From Prevotellaceae bacterium UBA1787 (GTDB lineage: Bacteria; Bacteroidota; Bacteroidia; Bacteroidales; Bacteroidaceae): a DNA stretch of 8,070 bases. A program made the position numbers and the translations under genes. This document shows positions 6,053 through 8,070 of the stretch, piece after piece (within the stretch, counting starts at the first letter, position 1; every line of letters starts with the position of its first letter). The notes below the pieces were generated by a model that was not told the origin of the DNA, ran no database searches, and was given only the letters and a program-made list of their open reading frames with translations. The stretch is taken from NCBI GenBank assembly GCA_002315195.1, contig DCGD01000057.1, forward strand, positions 1-8,070, written 5' to 3'.

Positions 6053-6598
6053 ATGAAACGTACCAATATTCTTCTTTTAATTTTTGCAATCATCATGGCA
6101 ACACTGACATCATGCACCCATTCACAGTCATGGAAGCAGACGTTGGAACAGAAGATGCCCTATTTGGGACATCGCAATTGGATAGTCATCACGGACATGG
6201 CATATCCATTGCAGTCAGGAAAAGGAATCACCACCGTCTACGCCGACCAGCCCTATTTGGAAGTACTCAAAGAGGTAAAGAAACAAGTAGATTCCGCACC
6301 GCACGTTTTCGCCCACGTCTGGCGAGACCGTGAAGTGGAATTTATCACTGAAGACATGGTTCCCGGCATCGACAAACTGAAAGAAAGTATCAGCGAGATT
6401 TGCGGTAAGGAAGCGCGGAGCGTAGATCACGAAACGCTTATCAAGCGGCTTGACGAGGCGGGAAAACTCTATCAAGTCATCATCATCAAAACACCACTGA
6501 CGATACCCTACACCACCACATTCTTCGAACTGGATTGCGCCTACTGGGATGCGAACCGACAAAGCCAATTGGATGAAAAACTCAAGACAAACGAATAA
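6053..6598 (+). CDS. RbsD/FucU-like sugar mutarotase-fold lipoprotein
   Basis: The gene encodes 181 residues from the ATG at 6053; the same frame opens at a TTG two codons earlier, which is less likely. Residues 1-21 form a lipoprotein signal (MKRT, hydrophobic core, then LTSC) with Cys21 as the lipidated residue, so the mature protein should sit on a membrane facing the periplasm. YLGHRNWIVITDMAYPL (37-53) resembles the opening of RbsD/FucU (LGH, then IVIxDAxFP), with His40 and Asp48 eight residues apart as in that family. KTPLTIPYTTTFFEL (146-160) aligns with the RTGE-xx-PYANVIL end segment. RbsD and FucU interconvert ring forms or anomers of ribose and fucose and are cytosolic, so an exported version is notable. 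The gene precedes a sugar-type dehydrogenase by 25 bp, which supports a carbohydrate role. The substrate and activity are unproven. Confidence 0.72.
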   Translation: MKRTNILLLIFAIIMATLTSCTHSQSWKQTLEQKMPYLGHRNWIVITDMAYPLQSGKGITTVYADQPYLEVLKEVKKQVDSAPHVFAHVWRDREVEFITEDMVPGIDKLKESISEICGKEARSVDHETLIKRLDEAGKLYQVIIIKTPLTIPYTTTFFELDCAYWDANRQSQLDEKLKTNE

Positions 6599-6623
6599 CA
6601 ACAAATCAGCATATAACGATATC

Positions 6624-7784
6624 ATGAAAAGAAAAAAACTTCGTTATGGACAAATAGGCGGAACATTGAATGCTTTCATTGGTTCTGTCCATAGAAAAGC
6701 CATCGCCATCAACGAACAAGCCGAACTGGTTGCCGGCTGCTTCAGCCAGTCAAACGCGGAAGCCAACCGTCTCTGCGGAGAACACTACAATATAGTTCCG
6801 GAACGACTCTATGACAACTATGGAAGCATGTTGGAATCTGAAAAACAGCGCACGGATGACCGACTTGATTTCATTGTCATTTGCACCCCCAACAATTCAC
6901 ATTACGAGATTGCCAAGGCATTTCTTGAAGCGGGTTTCAACATTGCCTGCGAAAAACCGCTTTGCTTCACCATTGAAGAGGCCGAGGAACTAAAACGCAT
7001 TGCCGACGAAAAGGACCTGCTCTTCTGTGTCACTTACACCTACACAGGCTATAATATGGTCAAGCAAGCGCGTGAAATGATTGAAGAAGGCATCATCGGA
7101 AAACTTGTTGATGTCAAGGCCGAATACCTCCAAAATTGGCTAATGGACGAAGTCAGTGAAAAAAAAATCACAACCGGCAAAAGTCCAATATGGAGATTGA
7201 ATCCCGAAACAAGTGGCATCTCATGCAGCGTCGGGGACATAGGAACGCACATCGAAGATACGGTATCATATATGATAGGCACGCGCGTCAAGAAAGTGGC
7301 AGCCGTCCTAGATACCTATGACCATCAACTGGACCTAAACGCCAACATGCTCGTAGAGTTTGAAAATGGCGTTCACGGCTCGTTCTGCTGCTCACAGGTA
7401 GCCGCAGGCCACTACAATGGCCTTGTTATCCGACTGTTCGGAACAAAAGGCGCCATCGAATGGCATCAGGAACAGCCTGATTTTCTTTATGTCACCCTCA
7501 AAGGACAACCGACGCAGATTTATACCCGCGGGGAATTCCCAACGCCGCACGCTCAAGAACTAAACCGCATTCCTTCCGGACACCCCGAAGGACTCATCAT
7601 GGCTTTCGCCAACATCTACAAAGTGTTCTCACAAGCCATCCTGAACAAACTCAACGGAACACCCAATGACGACAAATGGAGCCTTGACTTCCCAACGGTT
7701 GAAGATGGATTATGGGGCGTGCGTTTCATCACCGCTTGTGTCAAGAGCAACCAACAAGGTTCCATTTGGGTGAATGTGATTTAG
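6624..7784 (+). CDS. Gfo/Idh/MocA-family NAD(P)-dependent oxidoreductase
   Basis: The gene encodes 386 residues from the ATG at 6624 (MKRKKLRYGQIGG). An in-frame ATG at 6549 would overlap the preceding gene by 50 bp and add a sequence unlike the family. The N-terminal Rossmann fold has a Gly-rich turn, GQIGGTLNAFIGSVHRKA (9-26), then VICTPNNSHYEIA (85-97) and CEKPL (109-113), whose Lys111 is the conserved catalytic/substrate Lys. GDIGTHIEDT (204-213) supplies Asp205 and His209 of the active site. A beta-rich C-terminal domain follows. No signal peptide is seen, so it acts in the cytosol. The family oxidises or reduces hydroxyls of sugars, cyclitols and glycosides; the AFIGxVHR form of the nucleotide-binding loop recurs in members acting on glycosides or anhydrosugars, but I cannot name the substrate. 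The gene forms a likely operon with the RbsD-like lipoprotein 25 bp upstream. Confidence 0.92.
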   Translation: MKRKKLRYGQIGGTLNAFIGSVHRKAIAINEQAELVAGCFSQSNAEANRLCGEHYNIVPERLYDNYGSMLESEKQRTDDRLDFIVICTPNNSHYEIAKAFLEAGFNIACEKPLCFTIEEAEELKRIADEKDLLFCVTYTYTGYNMVKQAREMIEEGIIGKLVDVKAEYLQNWLMDEVSEKKITTGKSPIWRLNPETSGISCSVGDIGTHIEDTVSYMIGTRVKKVAAVLDTYDHQLDLNANMLVEFENGVHGSFCCSQVAAGHYNGLVIRLFGTKGAIEWHQEQPDFLYVTLKGQPTQIYTRGEFPTPHAQELNRIPSGHPEGLIMAFANIYKVFSQAILNKLNGTPNDDKWSLDFPTVEDGLWGVRFITACVKSNQQGSIWVNVI

Positions 7785-7787
7785 GCG

Positions 7788-7820
7788 TTGGCTTTGGTGT
7801 TACACTAACTTTGGCTTTGG
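7788..7820 (+). repeat. Direct repeat TTGGCTTTGG, two copies 23 bp apart
   Basis: TTGGCTTTGG occurs at 7788-7797 and 7811-7820, just after the oxidoreductase stop. The second copy overlaps an exact TAnnTTTG match, TAACTTTG at 7806-7813, that could be a distal rpsF promoter, though it lacks a -33 partner at the right spacing. Confidence 0.6.
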
Positions 7821-7837
7821 CACAATTCAAAAAAATG

Positions 7838-7863
7838 TTGCCATAGGCAATGCCACTGCCTAT
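7838..7863. other. Hairpin-forming segment between the oxidoreductase and rpsF
   Basis: ATAGGCA (7843-7849) and TGCCTAT (7857-7863) form a perfect 7-bp stem with a 7-nt loop. TTGCC (7838-7842) and GGCAA (7846-7850) form a competing 5-bp hairpin, so the two structures are mutually exclusive. On the plus strand AAAATTG follows, so it is not a typical terminator for the oxidoreductase; on the minus strand a run of seven T follows. Confidence 0.45.
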
Positions 7864-7903
7864 AAAATTGCGCAAAAATAAAATCCTGAACGAGGGAAGA
7901 CAT

Positions 7904-7934
7904 GTATTTCACGAAAACAATAAGCGTATTTCAC
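7904..7934 (+). repeat. Direct repeat GTATTTCAC, two copies 22 bp apart
   Basis: GTATTTCAC occurs at 7904-7912 and 7926-7934, 28 bp upstream of the -33 box of the rpsF promoter. Two copies about two helical turns apart on the same face could be sites for a dimeric regulator; chance is not excluded. Confidence 0.55.
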
Positions 7935-7962
7935 ATTTGGTATGAAAAACCACCCTCAAAAC

Positions 7963-7993
7963 TTTGTCATTCAAAAATAAATTGCGAAATTTG
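7963..7993 (+). promoter_or_regulatory. rpsF promoter (TTTG, 19 bp, GAAATTTG)
   Basis: TTTG at 7963-7966 is a perfect -33 element. GAAATTTG at 7986-7993 differs from TAnnTTTG by one base, and the spacer is 19 bp, the preferred length. The implied start near 8000 leaves a leader of about 30 nt before the ATG at 8031. This is the best-formed promoter in the window, as expected for a ribosomal protein operon. Confidence 0.7.
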
Positions 7994-8030
7994 CAGCCGC
8001 TAAAATCAATAACAACATTTAACAACAAGT

Positions 8031-8070
8031 ATGAATCAGTACGAGACCGTTTTCATTTTAACTCCCGTTT
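8031..8070 (+). CDS. rpsF: Ribosomal protein bS6, N-terminal 13 codons (cut by window edge)
   Basis: The ATG at 8031 opens a frame reading MNQYETVFILTPV to the edge of the window. This is the N-terminus of small-subunit protein S6 of Bacteroidales (Tyr-Glu-Thr-Val-Phe-Ile-Leu-Thr-Pro-Val). S6 binds S18 and 16S rRNA in the platform of the 30S subunit. In Bacteroidota the operon usually continues with rpsR and rplI, which would lie to the right. Support is from only 13 residues, but the match to the family start and the strong promoter upstream agree. Confidence 0.85.
   Translation, partial: MNQYETVFILTPV

Noticed and set aside
6549..6623. Upstream ATG extension of the oxidoreductase
   Set aside because: The extension overlaps the lipoprotein gene and adds 25 polar residues before the Rossmann fold, with no signal peptide or family match.
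6215..6625. 136-codon minus-strand frame over the RbsD-like gene
   Set aside because: It is antisense to a gene with a lipoprotein signal and RbsD-like motifs; its own product shows no recognisable features.
7994..8030. S6:S18-binding leader RNA before rpsF
   Set aside because: The proximal promoter leaves only about 30 nt of AT-rich leader, containing one CCG but no stem able to present it.

Overview
The window reads as chromosomal core and near-core DNA from a member of the Bacteroidota, most likely order Bacteroidales; the genus cannot be fixed from sequence alone. The signs are paired Skp/OmpH chaperone genes, a phosphate transporter of the long form with a PhoU-like tail, promoters of the TTTG / TAnnTTTG type instead of sigma-70 boxes, starts lacking clear Shine-Dalgarno sequences, and an S6 protein start (MNQYETVFILTPV) typical of Bacteroides relatives. 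There are no insertion sequences, CRISPR arrays, tRNA or rRNA genes, or integration scars.

Left part (1-978), envelope biogenesis: the end of one Skp/OmpH-like periplasmic chaperone gene is followed by a complete paralogue. A TAnnTTTG element lies between them and a hairpin with a T-rich tail lies after the pair. This looks like the 3' end of the bamA-skp-skp cluster.

Centre left (979-3193): a secreted histidine acid phosphatase (RHGxR / GHD residues) is followed 7 bp later by a YhcC-type radical SAM protein, probably as one transcript. They converge on the next gene across a 57-bp gap that holds an inverted repeat.

Centre right (3251-5494, minus strand): a 747-residue inorganic phosphate transporter (PiT family) with a cytosolic PhoU-like C-terminal region. 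Its first signature motif has lost its Asn/Asp core while the second is intact, which is the most notable protein-level anomaly here. With the phosphatase next door, the centre has a loose phosphate-acquisition theme, but the two genes are not co-transcribed.

5495-6052 is a 558-bp stretch without a firm gene. It holds the transporter promoter, a possible 77-residue membrane-protein ORF on the minus strand, a small hairpin, a 12-bp tandem repeat, and a promoter built on two copies of a 9-bp direct repeat.

Right part (6053-7784): a probable sugar operon of two genes, an RbsD/FucU-like (sugar mutarotase fold) predicted lipoprotein and a cytosolic Gfo/Idh/MocA NAD(P)-dependent oxidoreductase. 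The final 246 bp before the right edge contain two pairs of short direct repeats with 22-23 bp periods, a hairpin, and a well-formed promoter for rpsF, whose first 13 codons end the window.

I see no clearly new multi-gene system. The best leads are the altered PiT motif and the pairing of an exported RbsD-like protein with a cytosolic sugar dehydrogenase.
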